NCBI RefSeq assembly: GCF_025145285.1
Contig: NZ_CP102251.1
Coordinates: forward strand, 2,604,001 to 2,668,000
Origin: Alistipes onderdonkii
GTDB lineage: Bacteria; Bacteroidota; Bacteroidia; Bacteroidales; Rikenellaceae
Direction of reading: 5' to 3'
Length of the DNA stretch: 64,000 nt
The position numbers and the translations under genes are program-made. A model generated the notes under the pieces. The model ran no database searches and was not told the DNA's origin. It saw only the letters and a program-made list of their open reading frames with translations. This document shows, in pieces, positions 28,030-37,707 of this stretch. Every line of letters starts with the position of its first letter. Position 1 is the first letter of the stretch.

Positions 28030-29349
28030 ATGCGAAAAATGAAGAGAGTGGTATTTCTACTCGCCGCCATCGCGGCGTGCGTGCTGTGCCTGTGCGCCTT
28101 CGGTTCGAAGGTCAAGGTATTCTCCGACAATTTCGACCGGCCCGAAAGGTTCGCGCGCTACTGGAACCATAATGCCGGGGAGGTGCCCGGCACGGTCGAA
28201 TACCTGCCCGGCGGCGGTGCCGACGGCGGCGGATGCGTGAAGATCGCCAGCGCCGAAAAGACCGCCCTGGCCATCAAACACAAACTTACGGGGCTGCATC
28301 CCGGCAAGCTCTACCGCCTGAGTGCGCTGATGAAGTGCGACAGCGTGCAGGACGGCCGCGGCGCCGTGCTCTACCTCGACCCCGAGGGGCTGGAACAGTC
28401 GTGGAATGCCTCGGAGTTCGCCTACGGCACCAACGACTGGACGGAAGTGTATATGGATTTCGTGCCCGACCGGCAGGGCGAAGCCGTCGTCTGCTGCGGC
28501 CTGGGATTCCCCTGGGGCACCTACAACGGAGGCAAAGCCTCGGGGACGGTGTGGTACGACAACGTGAAGGTCACACCGGCGCCCGAAGAGGCCCTCTATA
28601 CCCGCGAGGGCGAACACATCGTGCTGAAACTCGACCGCGACAAGGTGACCGTCTCCGATGCCGACATCGACGCCTGGCTCTCGAAGCTCGACCGCACGTA
28701 CGAGGCTTACCGCGACCTGGTGGGTGACGTGCCCTTCGACGGGCGCAAAATCATGATCCTCAACACGCCGGGCATCGAACCCGGTTACTGGGCGCTGGCC
28801 GGCAACCCGATCCTGTGGAACAGCCACGTCGCCGTATCGAAGCTGCTCGACCGCACGGTCGAGTTCGGCGACTGGGGCTTCGGCATCATCCACGAGATCG
28901 GCCATGTCTTCTCGCAGGGAAACATTTCGGGTACGGGACGCTGGAACTGGAACGACGAGATTTTCGCCAATTTCCGCATGTCCTATGCCCTCGAAGCGTG
29001 CGACGGTACGATGTCGCAGCGCGACATCTGCTACCGGGGTGCCGACGTAATCAACTACTACAAGATTTTCTACGACGAAACCATCGGCGCCGGCATCCCC
29101 AAGAACAACGGCGATGCCCTGCATTACACCTTCCTGCGCATCAAGGAGCGTTACGGGTGGGACGTCTACAAAAAGGCGTTCCGCGAACTCTACGCGCTCG
29201 GCGACTCGGGGCAGGAAGGGCTCGAGACGCCCTACGACAAATTCCTCTTCTTCCTCTCCTACGTTTCGAAGGCCGCGGGCGAAGATGTCGTGGCGGCGAC
29301 CTATACGCCCGGGGAACTGGCCCTGATCGAGGAATCGCTTAGAAACTGA
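28030..29349 (+). CDS. Second M60-like zinc metallopeptidase, paralogue of the preceding gene
   Basis: 439 residues, same architecture as the upstream gene: hydrophobic signal, jelly-roll domain (FSDNFDRPERFARYW... GTVWYDNVKVTP) and peptidase domain with HEIGH at 288-292 and Glu in GRWNWNDEIFANF. The signal ends in LCLCAFG, which lacks a good lipobox, so it may be secreted or anchored differently from its paralogue. The ATG at 28039 is an alternative start. It overlaps the next gene by one base (TGATG), implying coupled translation. Confidence 0.85.
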   Translation: MRKMKRVVFLLAAIAACVLCLCAFGSKVKVFSDNFDRPERFARYWNHNAGEVPGTVEYLPGGGADGGGCVKIASAEKTALAIKHKLTGLHPGKLYRLSALMKCDSVQDGRGAVLYLDPEGLEQSWNASEFAYGTNDWTEVYMDFVPDRQGEAVVCCGLGFPWGTYNGGKASGTVWYDNVKVTPAPEEALYTREGEHIVLKLDRDKVTVSDADIDAWLSKLDRTYEAYRDLVGDVPFDGRKIMILNTPGIEPGYWALAGNPILWNSHVAVSKLLDRTVEFGDWGFGIIHEIGHVFSQGNISGTGRWNWNDEIFANFRMSYALEACDGTMSQRDICYRGADVINYYKIFYDETIGAGIPKNNGDALHYTFLRIKERYGWDVYKKAFRELYALGDSGQEGLETPYDKFLFFLSYVSKAAGEDVVAATYTPGELALIEESLRN

Positions 29350-30383
29350 TGCCGATGAATACCTTGCGAACAGCCCTCCTGGCCCTGGTCGTGGCCGCCG
29401 CGTTCCGCGCTGCCGCACAACCGGTCTATACCTTCCGCGTCAAGGTCGGCATCGACCGCGAATCGGTCGATTCGCTGGGCGGGCGCGACCGGGTCGTGCA
29501 ACTGACCGAAGATATGTTCCGGCGCGTCAATCGTGCTTTCAACTACGGGGCGCAGCTGCGTGCGGTCTACGATTTCGTGGTGGACTGGGACGCCTTCTAC
29601 ATCTACGACGGCGTGTCGGCCGACCAGATCCGCAAGCCCCATCCCGACCACGATTATCTGGTGGTGATGGACGGTTACAAATCCGATCCCCGCGAGACGG
29701 GCGGCGGCTGGTACGGCGACGGGATCCAGGCCATCTACCATTCGCGCACGCACAACGACCGTTTCAACAGCCCGTTCGAGAAGAACGCCATCGACGGCAT
29801 CATCCACGAGTTCGGCCATGCGCGGGGCGTCCCCGACATCTATGCCATGAAGGTCGACGCGGACAAGAACCCCGTCAACGGACAGGCGTTTTCCGGCGTG
29901 CGGTGCATCATGAATTATCCCTATGGCGAGGAGCTCTGGAGCGACTATGCCGTCCGCATGATCAACCATGCCGCCGACCGCAATGTCGACATCGACGACC
30001 TGGTGGCGGGCGTGTTGCCCGACCGTATCCGGGTCGAGGTGGCGGATGCCGACGCAAGCCCGGCCAAAGGGGCTGTCGTGCGGTTCTATCCCGTGCGATG
30101 GTACACCTATACGGTGACCGCCGAGCCGCAGGCCGAGGCCGCGACCGACCGCCGCGGACGCTGTACGGTTCCCGTTGCGCGAATTTTCGAACCCGAGCAG
30201 GAGTTCGGCGTGCGCTATTGCAACTGCCTGGTCGAAGCGGAATACGACGGCGTGAAAGCCTATGGCTGGCTGCCGCTTTACGAGTTGCAGAACGCCCGTT
30301 TTGCCGGTCAGCGGGAGCATACGCTCCGCTTGCGGCTCAAACGCGGCTGCGGGCTGGTTCGCGCCGTAGGAATTGACGAATAA
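29349..30383 (+). CDS. Secreted zincin with HExxHxxGxxD motif
   Basis: A 344-residue protein with signal peptide (to AAAQ). The motif HEFGHARGVPD (153-163) followed by a Met in CIMNYPYG (a Met-turn) is metzincin-like with Asp as third zinc ligand, as in snapalysin. The C-terminal part from about 225 (IRVEVADADASPAKGAVVRFYPVRW...) looks like a beta-sandwich carrier domain. Translation is coupled to the gene before it. It is a third, unrelated metallopeptidase of the locus; its substrate is probably protein backbone of a host glycoprotein, by context only. Confidence 0.75.
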   Translation: MPMNTLRTALLALVVAAAFRAAAQPVYTFRVKVGIDRESVDSLGGRDRVVQLTEDMFRRVNRAFNYGAQLRAVYDFVVDWDAFYIYDGVSADQIRKPHPDHDYLVVMDGYKSDPRETGGGWYGDGIQAIYHSRTHNDRFNSPFEKNAIDGIIHEFGHARGVPDIYAMKVDADKNPVNGQAFSGVRCIMNYPYGEELWSDYAVRMINHAADRNVDIDDLVAGVLPDRIRVEVADADASPAKGAVVRFYPVRWYTYTVTAEPQAEAATDRRGRCTVPVARIFEPEQEFGVRYCNCLVEAEYDGVKAYGWLPLYELQNARFAGQREHTLRLRLKRGCGLVRAVGIDE

Positions 30384-30422
30384 TTGCTATCTTTAGGGCT
30401 CTTAATCACAAAACACCGAACT

Positions 30423-32462
30423 ATGACAGGAAGAACCTTACTGACTTGCATTTTCATGCTGTCCGCAGTTGCCGTATGCGGACAACGCTGGCAGATCGCC
30501 CCCGACGGGCGGGGCATCGTGTGGAAGGTCGGCAGCGACATCCCGCACGACGACCACATCGAGATGAGCGGCGAGCGAATGGCCTTCGTGCTCCGCTGGG
30601 GCGTCGACTCGCGCGGGGCGTTCCGCCAGGAGCGTTCGCTCGTCTTCCCCCTGCTGCGCACCCTGCCCAACAACACCCACGCCAGCCTGATGTACCGCAT
30701 GGCCGCGGACATCCCTTCGCTGCTGGGCGTGGACGGCCTGGCCTTGCAGGACGAACGGGTCGGGCAGGTGGCCATCGACGGTGCGCTGGAGGTGCGGAGC
30801 CGCTGGGGCGTTGGCAAGATGAACGTCGGTTCGGCGCGGGACATGAAACCCGAGCCCGTCGTGGAGATGACGCGTACGATCTTCCCTTCGCGCACGCTGC
30901 CGCTCATGTGCGAGCGCTACACGCTGCGTAACGTCGGGGCGAAGCCGCTGACGGTTTCCGTACCCGAATTCTCGCAGGTCGTGACGACCGATCCGGCCAA
31001 GGGCGTCACGGGCAGCTATGTCGTGCGGGGCGACATCGCGGGCAGCGGCACCTTTACGCTTGCCGCGGGGGACTCGCTCGCGTTCGACGCCGTGTTCCAG
31101 GCCTACCCGGGCGGCGGAGAGCCTCTGCACCCCGACGTGGCGGCCGAGTTGGCCGCCCGGATGGCGTTCGTCAGGGAGTGCATCGACGCGAACCTCGTGC
31201 TCGAAACCCCCGACCCGGTGATCGACACCCAATTCCGCTATGCCAAGCTGCGGGCTGCCGAGAGCATCGTTGCGACCAAGGGCGGCTACATGCACGCCCC
31301 CGGCGGCGAATCCTACTATGCGGCCATCTGGGCCAACGACCAGGCCGAATACGTCAACCCCTTCTTCCCCTTCCTGGGCTACGGGGTGGGCAATGCCTCG
31401 GCGCTCAACTCGTTCCGCCATTTCGCCCGCTTCATGAACCCCGCATACGAACCGCTGCCCAGCTCGGTCATCGCCGAGGGCGACGACATCTGGAACGGCG
31501 CGGGCGACCGCGGCGACGCCGCGATGATCGCCTGCGGGGCGGCACGCTACGCCCTTGCGCGCGGTGACCGTGCCGAGGCCGCCGAGCTGTGGCCGCTCGT
31601 CGAGTGGTGCCTCGAATACTGCCGCCGCCAGCTTACGCCCGACGGCGTCGTGGCTTCCGACACCGACGAACTGGAGGGGCGTTTCCCCACCGGCGATGCC
31701 AACCTCTGCACCTCGACGCTCTATTACGATGCACTGCTGTCGGCCGTGTCGCTCGGCCGCGAGCTGGGCGTGGAATCCGCCCAGACCGCCCGCTATGCCG
31801 CACAGGCCAGGGCGCTCGCCCGAGCTATCGACGCGTACTTCGGCGGCGAGGTCGGCGGGTACGACACCTACCGCTACTATGCGGGCAATACGCTGCTGCG
31901 CTCGTGGATCTGCATGCCGCTGATCGTGGGGCTGAAGGAGCGCAGCGAAGGCACCGTCCGGGCGTTGCTCGGCCCCGAGCTGATGACCGACGACGGCCTG
32001 CTGACCCAGCAGGGCAGCTCGACGTTCTGGGATCGCTCGACGCTCTACGCCCTGCGCGGGATCTACAACGTGGGGCAGGCCGACCGTGCGACCGAACTGC
32101 TGCACCGCTATTCGCAGCGGCGCCTGCTGGGCGACCATGTGCCTTATCCCATCGAGGCGTGGCCCGAAGGCTCGCAGCGCCACCTTTCGGCCGAGAGCGG
32201 GCTCTACTGCCGCATCATCACCGAGGGCCTGTTCGGCATCCGCCCCACGGGGCTGCGGTCGTTCGACCTCACGCCTTCCATGCCCGCTGCCTGGGAGAGC
32301 ATGTCCCTGCGCCATATCCGGGCGTTCGGCTCCGATTTCGACATCACGGTCGCGCGCGTGGCGGACGGCAGGCTCCGCATTACGGTGGCCCGGCCCGGCG
32401 CAAAACCGAAAATATACCGCGCGGCACCCGGCGCGACGATACGGGTGAAACTAACCGATTAA
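30423..32462 (+). CDS. Secreted six-hairpin glycosidase-like protein, family not assigned
   Basis: I take the ATG at 30423 (679 residues, signal MTGRTLLTCIFMLSAVAVCGQ); the frame is open 13 codons further upstream. An N-terminal beta-sandwich (about 25-265) is followed by an (alpha/alpha)6-type barrel with IWANDQAEYVNPFF, EGDDIWNGAGDRGDAAMIACGAA, FWDRSTLYALRG and GLYCRIITEGLFGIRP, the last as in GH65/GH78/GH95-like enzymes. Acidic residues in IWANDQAE, EGDD and DTDELEG are candidate catalytic ones. I cannot name the linkage. TATCTTTA at about 30394 is a possible internal promoter. Confidence 0.7.
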   Translation: MTGRTLLTCIFMLSAVAVCGQRWQIAPDGRGIVWKVGSDIPHDDHIEMSGERMAFVLRWGVDSRGAFRQERSLVFPLLRTLPNNTHASLMYRMAADIPSLLGVDGLALQDERVGQVAIDGALEVRSRWGVGKMNVGSARDMKPEPVVEMTRTIFPSRTLPLMCERYTLRNVGAKPLTVSVPEFSQVVTTDPAKGVTGSYVVRGDIAGSGTFTLAAGDSLAFDAVFQAYPGGGEPLHPDVAAELAARMAFVRECIDANLVLETPDPVIDTQFRYAKLRAAESIVATKGGYMHAPGGESYYAAIWANDQAEYVNPFFPFLGYGVGNASALNSFRHFARFMNPAYEPLPSSVIAEGDDIWNGAGDRGDAAMIACGAARYALARGDRAEAAELWPLVEWCLEYCRRQLTPDGVVASDTDELEGRFPTGDANLCTSTLYYDALLSAVSLGRELGVESAQTARYAAQARALARAIDAYFGGEVGGYDTYRYYAGNTLLRSWICMPLIVGLKERSEGTVRALLGPELMTDDGLLTQQGSSTFWDRSTLYALRGIYNVGQADRATELLHRYSQRRLLGDHVPYPIEAWPEGSQRHLSAESGLYCRIITEGLFGIRPTGLRSFDLTPSMPAAWESMSLRHIRAFGSDFDITVARVADGRLRITVARPGAKPKIYRAAPGATIRVKLTD

Positions 32463-32477
32463 CAATCCGATTTACCT

Positions 32478-34454
32478 ATGAACCTTTTCCGCTGCTTTGC
32501 CATTTCGTTTGCATTGTCCTTCGCGGCCGCCTGCTCGTCCGGCCCCGGGACTGATTTCAAAGTCGCCTCGCCCGACGGGACGCTCTGCGTCGGGATCCGT
32601 GCGGCCGACTCGCTGACCTATACCGTGACCCGCCACGGTACGCCCGTGCTGCTGCCTTCGGCCATCGGGCTGCACTTCGCCGACGGTACGGTGCTGGGAC
32701 GCGGTGCGAAGGTGACCGATGCGCGGCGCGAAACGGTGGAACGGGTCGTCGAGGCTCCCTTCTACCGGCAGGCACGCTTCACGGAGCATTACAACCAGCT
32801 GAGGCTTACCTTCGAAGGCGGTTATGCCGTGACTTTCCGGGTCTTCGACCAGGGTTGCGCCTACCGTATCGAAACGCATCTGCCGGGCGAACGAACCGTG
32901 GCCGGTGAAGTGGCCGAGTTCAATTTCGCGGGCGACCCCGGGTTGTTCGCCGCCTATTCCGACGGCCTGTGCAACGCCTACCAGAGCCAGTATGAGAAGT
33001 GCCGCCTGAACGCGCTGGGGACGGAAAAACCCGTCCTGCTGCCGCTGGCCGCCGACTGCGGCGCCGCCGGCCGCGTGTTGGTCTGCGAAGCCGATCTGGA
33101 AGCCTATCCCGGCATGTTCCTGACGCCCTCGGCGGGCGGCCTGCGGGGGCTGTTTGCCGCCGTGCCCGACAGTTGCTACCTTCACGAGCGCCGCTGCCAG
33201 GAGAAGGTCGCCACGCGCCACGACTATATCGCCCGCGTCGAGGGCACGCGGACATATCCGTGGCGTATCCTCGCCGTGGCCGACGAAGACCGCGAACTCC
33301 CGACCAACGACTTGGTCTATGCCCTCGCCGCAGAGAACCGTATCGGCGACTGCTCGTGGGTGAAGCCCGGCAAGGTGGCCTGGGAGTGGTGGAACGACTG
33401 GGGGCTGACGGGCGTGGACTTCGAGCCGGGTATCAACACGCGAACCTATAAGGCCTATATCGACTTCGCGGCCGACTACGGGCTCGAATACGTCGTGTTG
33501 GACGAAGGGTGGTCGGATCCGAAGGCCGGCGACGTGATGTCCGTGGTCGAGCAGATCGACCTGCCCGAACTGGTGCGTTATGCCGACGCCAAAGGTGTCG
33601 GGCTGATGCTGTGGGTCGTGGGCAACGTGCTCGACGCCAAGCTCGAAGAGGCGTGCAGCTACTATGCCGGATTAGGTATCCGCGGCTTCAAGGTCGACTT
33701 TATCGACCGCGACGACCAGAAGGCCGTCGAGCTGGTCTACCGCCTTGCCCGGGTCGCCGCCGCGCACCGCCTGGTGCTCGATATCCACGGCGTTTACAAA
33801 CCCACGGGTCAGAACCGCACCTATCCCAATATCATCAATTTCGAAAGCGTCTTCGGGCTGGAGGAACTCAAGTGGAGCAATCCCGACATGCCGCTCTACG
33901 ACGTGACCTTCCCCTTCATCCGTATGGTGCAGGGCCCGGTGGACTATACCCCCGGCGCCTACCGCAATGCCACGCGCGAAGGCTTCCGGATCGACTACCG
34001 CAACCCGATGAGCCAGGGCACGCGGGCGCACCAGGTGGCGGCTTACGTGGTCTTCGACGCACCGCTGGTGATGCTCTGCGACTCTCCGACGCGCTACATG
34101 GCCGACGAGGCCTACACGCGCTTCATCGCTTCGCTGCCCGTCGTGTTCGATACGACGCGGGTGCTCGCGGGCGAAATCGGCGAATATATCGTCACGGCAC
34201 GCAAACGGCAGGATTGCTGGTATGTGGGCGGGCTTACCGGCTGGACGCCGCGCACGCTCGATGTCGACCTGTCGCTGCTCGACCCCGGGCGGGAGTATAC
34301 GGCCACGCTGCTCGCCGACGACGGCCGCTCGGCTGCGGAGCCCGCCCGCTATGCGCTCTCCACGCAACGGGTGACCTCCGCGACACGGCTGCAAATACCC
34401 GTGGCGCCCGGCGGCGGCTTCGCGCTGAAGATCGAACCGGCTGATAACAAATAA
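32478..34454 (+). CDS. GH97 alpha-glycosidase, probably alpha-galactosidase-type (lipoprotein)
   Basis: A 658-residue protein with lipobox FAAAC (Cys19). It has the GH97 N-terminal super-beta-sandwich (FKVASPDGTLCVGI... GTPVLLPSAIGLHF), the TIM barrel (WEWWNDWGLTGVDF, VVLDEGWSD, GIRGFKVDFIDRDDQ, HGVYKPTGQNRTYPNIINFESV) and the C-terminal beta domain. Asp in GFKVDFID matches the nucleophile position of retaining GH97 alpha-galactosidases rather than the inverting SusB type; I place this by motif memory, not alignment. Neighbouring GH110 supports an alpha-galactose substrate. Confidence 0.88.
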   Translation: MNLFRCFAISFALSFAAACSSGPGTDFKVASPDGTLCVGIRAADSLTYTVTRHGTPVLLPSAIGLHFADGTVLGRGAKVTDARRETVERVVEAPFYRQARFTEHYNQLRLTFEGGYAVTFRVFDQGCAYRIETHLPGERTVAGEVAEFNFAGDPGLFAAYSDGLCNAYQSQYEKCRLNALGTEKPVLLPLAADCGAAGRVLVCEADLEAYPGMFLTPSAGGLRGLFAAVPDSCYLHERRCQEKVATRHDYIARVEGTRTYPWRILAVADEDRELPTNDLVYALAAENRIGDCSWVKPGKVAWEWWNDWGLTGVDFEPGINTRTYKAYIDFAADYGLEYVVLDEGWSDPKAGDVMSVVEQIDLPELVRYADAKGVGLMLWVVGNVLDAKLEEACSYYAGLGIRGFKVDFIDRDDQKAVELVYRLARVAAAHRLVLDIHGVYKPTGQNRTYPNIINFESVFGLEELKWSNPDMPLYDVTFPFIRMVQGPVDYTPGAYRNATREGFRIDYRNPMSQGTRAHQVAAYVVFDAPLVMLCDSPTRYMADEAYTRFIASLPVVFDTTRVLAGEIGEYIVTARKRQDCWYVGGLTGWTPRTLDVDLSLLDPGREYTATLLADDGRSAAEPARYALSTQRVTSATRLQIPVAPGGGFALKIEPADNK

Positions 34455-34478
34455 CTCTATCCGAAAAATACGACCCTT

Positions 34479-36224
34479 ATGAACCGAACCCTGAGAAAAT
34501 GCTGCGCCGCCCTGCTGGCCATCCTGGCCGTATATGCGGCACCTGCGGCGGAAAAAACCGTCTACCTGAAAGATTTCCTTGCGCCCGGCGCTGCCGGGAC
34601 GGATGCCGTGCCCGCCGTGCGGGCCGCGCTGGAACACTGTGCCGAGGTCGGCGCCTCGCGGCTCGTGCTGCCCGGCGGCCAGCTCCGCATGCGTCCCGAC
34701 CGGGCGGTCGAAAAGTACCAGTTCATCAGCAACAACGACGAGAGCCTCAAGCGCATTGCGTTCGACCTGGTGGGTATGCGCGACTTCGAGATCGACGGCA
34801 ACGGCACCGAACTGCTCTTCACGGGCTTCATCTCGCCGTTCAGCCTCGAAGACTGTGAGAACATTACGGTGCGCGACCTGACGATCGACTTCACCCGTAC
34901 GTTCAATTCCGAGGGCACCGTTGTGGCGAAGGGCGACGGTTGGCTGGAAATCGAGTTCCCCGAAGATTACCTCTGCGACATCGTCAACGGCTGCCTGCGT
35001 TTCCGCGATGCCGAGGGTACGGTGTACCCCTTCTCCAACCTGCTGGAGTTCGACGCCGTGCGGCGCGAACCGGCGTTCCGTGCCACGGACTACTGGCTGT
35101 CGAACCGGACGATCCCGGCCGAAAAATGCGCCAACGGCAACATCCGCATCCTGCGCAAAGACCTGACCGCCACGGTCGGCAACGTGATGGTATTCGGCGC
35201 GGCTGCGCGTTACAACCCCGGTTTCACGCTCGCCGACTGCCGGGGCGTTGCCATCCGCGACGTCAACCTCTACCACTGCGGCGGCATGGGTGTGATCGCG
35301 CAGCGCAGCCGCGACATCGAGCTTCGCAAGCTGGTGATCGTCCCCTCGCCCGGCAAGGGACGCATGATCAGCATTACGGCCGATGCCACGCACTACGTCA
35401 ACTGCGGCGGCTACATCCGCATGATCGACTGCACGTTCGAGAACCAGAAGGACGACGCGACGAATATCCACGGGCTGTACATGGCCGTCGAAAAGGTCGG
35501 GGGCGCCGACAAACTGCTGCTCCGCTGGCGCAACTCGGGGCAGTACGGCGTGGATTTCATCGTGCCGGGGATGACCCTCGAACTGGTCGACAACAACAAC
35601 GTGGAGACCTATGCCCGCCGGACGGTGAAGTCCGTCAGGCGCCTCAACAAGGTTTACACCGAAGTCACCTTCACCGAGCCGCTCCCCGACGGGGTCGAGC
35701 CCATGCATGTCGTGGCGGCCGACGATGAATATCCCGAGGTGCTCATCAAGGGCTGCCGCATGCGCGGCAACCGGGCGCGCGGCCTGCTGCTGGGCTCGCG
35801 CAACCGCATGGTCATCGAGGATAACTACTTCCACATCGCCGGGGCGGCCATCCTGATCGAAGGCGACGCCAACTACTGGTACGAGCAGTCGGGCGTGCGC
35901 GACGTGGTGATCCGCCGCAACCTCTTCGAGAACGGCAACTACGGCAGTCCCGGTTGGGGCTCGGCATGTATTGCCGTGGGCAGCGGCATCCCCGACCGCG
36001 AGACCAGCCGCTACCACCGCAACATCCGGGTCGAGGGCAATACCTTCCGCGTGTTCGACCCGCGTATCGTCAACCTCTACTGTGTCGACGGGTTCGTGTT
36101 CACGCGCGACAACGTCATCGAATACACCGACGATTATCCCTATGTACTCGACGAAAAGCGCAATTTCATCACGCGGAATTGCGACCGCGTGGTCGTCGAT
36201 AAGAAACAGACCGATAAAAAATAA
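34479..36224 (+). CDS. GH110 alpha-1,3-galactosidase (blood-group-B / alpha-Gal type)
   Basis: A 581-residue secreted protein (signal to about AAPAAE) built as a right-handed parallel beta-helix. Family features are the N-terminal AVRAALEHCAEVGASRLVLPGG, the middle ADATHYVNCGGYIRMIDCTFENQKDDATNIHG with paired Asp residues as catalytic candidates, and the long run of helix coils to NCDRVVVD. GH110 enzymes remove terminal alpha-1,3-linked galactose from B antigen or linear alpha-Gal epitopes. With GH97 and a sialate esterase it defines the locus as aimed at host glycans. It sits 24 nt after GH97. Confidence 0.85.
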   Translation: MNRTLRKCCAALLAILAVYAAPAAEKTVYLKDFLAPGAAGTDAVPAVRAALEHCAEVGASRLVLPGGQLRMRPDRAVEKYQFISNNDESLKRIAFDLVGMRDFEIDGNGTELLFTGFISPFSLEDCENITVRDLTIDFTRTFNSEGTVVAKGDGWLEIEFPEDYLCDIVNGCLRFRDAEGTVYPFSNLLEFDAVRREPAFRATDYWLSNRTIPAEKCANGNIRILRKDLTATVGNVMVFGAAARYNPGFTLADCRGVAIRDVNLYHCGGMGVIAQRSRDIELRKLVIVPSPGKGRMISITADATHYVNCGGYIRMIDCTFENQKDDATNIHGLYMAVEKVGGADKLLLRWRNSGQYGVDFIVPGMTLELVDNNNVETYARRTVKSVRRLNKVYTEVTFTEPLPDGVEPMHVVAADDEYPEVLIKGCRMRGNRARGLLLGSRNRMVIEDNYFHIAGAAILIEGDANYWYEQSGVRDVVIRRNLFENGNYGSPGWGSACIAVGSGIPDRETSRYHRNIRVEGNTFRVFDPRIVNLYCVDGFVFTRDNVIEYTDDYPYVLDEKRNFITRNCDRVVVDKKQTDKK

Positions 36225-36237
36225 ACGACTTTTTCCG

Positions 36238-37707
36238 ATGAAACGGCTCTTTTCCGTCGTGCTGGCGCTATTGCTGGCCGTGCAGCTCCCGGCGCGGGTG
36301 AAACTCCCCGCCGTGCTGGGGAGCAATATGGTGTTGCAACGCAATGCCGAAGTGAATTTCTGGGGCGAAGCATCGCCACGCAGCCGGGTACGGGTCACTG
36401 CCTCGTGGGACGGCCGCACGCATGAAACCCGGGCCGATGCCTCGGGCCGCTGGGCGCTGAAGCTCCCCACGGGCGAAGCCGGAGGCCCCTATACCGTGAC
36501 CCTCAGCGACGGCGAACCGCTCGTGCTCGACAATGTCCTCGTGGGCGAGGTGTGGGTCTGCTCGGGACAGTCCAACATGGAGATGCCCGTGAGCGGATTC
36601 ATGTTCCAACCCGTCGAAGGGGCGGTCGATGCCATCGCCGATGCGGGCATGTACCCCGGCATTCGGATGTTCACCGTCCCCAGGGTCTCGTCCAAGACGC
36701 CCCTGGACGATTGCGATGCGGCCTGGCAGACCGCGACGCCCGCCTCCGTCGGCCAGTTCAGCGCCGTGGGCTATTTTTTCGGGCGTATGCTCTACAAGGC
36801 GCTGGGCATTCCGGTCGGGCTCATCACCTCCAACTGGGGCGGTTCGACCATCGAGGCGTGGATGACCGTCGAGGCCATCGACGCGACGCCGGGCATCGAC
36901 CACGCCGTTGCCAAGTCGGGAACCTACGACAACAGCATTCCCCAGCGGCTCTACAACGGAATGATCCTGCCCGTCTGCCGCTATACGGCCAAAGGGTTCA
37001 TCTGGTACCAGGGCGAGTCGAACCGCAAGAACTGGTACGATTACAAGGCATTGCAGGTCTCGCTCGTCAAACTCTGGCGGGAAACCTGGGGCGACGGGAA
37101 GATGCCGTTCTACTATACGCAGCTGGCGCCTTACCGCTACGAGGGCGACGAGCTGCGTTCGCTGCCGCTGGTGATCGAGGCGCAGTACCGGGCGCTGGCC
37201 GAAATCCCGCACTCGGGGATCGCCGCCACGACCGACCTGGGCAACCCGACCTGCATCCATCCGGCGCGCAAGCGCGAAGTGGGGGAGCGGCTGGCGTTCC
37301 TCGCCCTGGCGAACGATTACGGGGTGACGGGGCTGCCCGCCCCGGCGCCGGTATACAAGTCGATGGAGCGCGACGGCAATAAACTGGTGTTGACTTTCGA
37401 CAACCTGCCCGTCCGGGCCCAAAACGGCGTCGACAGCTTCGTGGCCTTCGGCCCGGACGGCTATCTTCGTCCGGGCGGCTTCGAGATTGCGGGCGAAGAC
37501 CGGGTTTTCCACCCTGCCGTTGCGAATTTCAAATATTGGGACAACCGGATCGAAGTGAGCTCCGACCGGGTGTCCGACCCGGTGGCGGTGCGCTACGCCT
37601 TCCGCAATTACTGCCCCGAAGCCAATGTCATGACGACGATGGGGCAGCCCCTTGTTCCGTTCCGCACCGACGACTGGCCGCTGGACGACATCGGTCAGAT
37701 CAGGTAA
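36238..37707 (+). CDS. Sialate O-acetylesterase (SGNH/SASA family)
   Basis: I choose the ATG at 36238 (489 residues, signal MKRLFSVVLALLLAVQLPA); upstream open frame is an artefact. The catalytic Ser is in CSGQSNMEMP, oxyanion residues are in SNWGGSTIEAW and WYQGESN, and the Asp/His pair is in TTDLGNPTCIHPARKREVG. The enzyme removes O-acetyl groups from sialic acids so that sialidases can act, although no sialidase lies in this window. It is the last gene of the PUL operon, 13 nt after GH110. Confidence 0.9.
   Translation: MKRLFSVVLALLLAVQLPARVKLPAVLGSNMVLQRNAEVNFWGEASPRSRVRVTASWDGRTHETRADASGRWALKLPTGEAGGPYTVTLSDGEPLVLDNVLVGEVWVCSGQSNMEMPVSGFMFQPVEGAVDAIADAGMYPGIRMFTVPRVSSKTPLDDCDAAWQTATPASVGQFSAVGYFFGRMLYKALGIPVGLITSNWGGSTIEAWMTVEAIDATPGIDHAVAKSGTYDNSIPQRLYNGMILPVCRYTAKGFIWYQGESNRKNWYDYKALQVSLVKLWRETWGDGKMPFYYTQLAPYRYEGDELRSLPLVIEAQYRALAEIPHSGIAATTDLGNPTCIHPARKREVGERLAFLALANDYGVTGLPAPAPVYKSMERDGNKLVLTFDNLPVRAQNGVDSFVAFGPDGYLRPGGFEIAGEDRVFHPAVANFKYWDNRIEVSSDRVSDPVAVRYAFRNYCPEANVMTTMGQPLVPFRTDDWPLDDIGQIR

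Noticed and set aside
33672..36470. Minus-strand open frame of 932 codons across GH97 and GH110
   Set aside because: It spans two genuine genes on the other strand and has no recognisable protein features.
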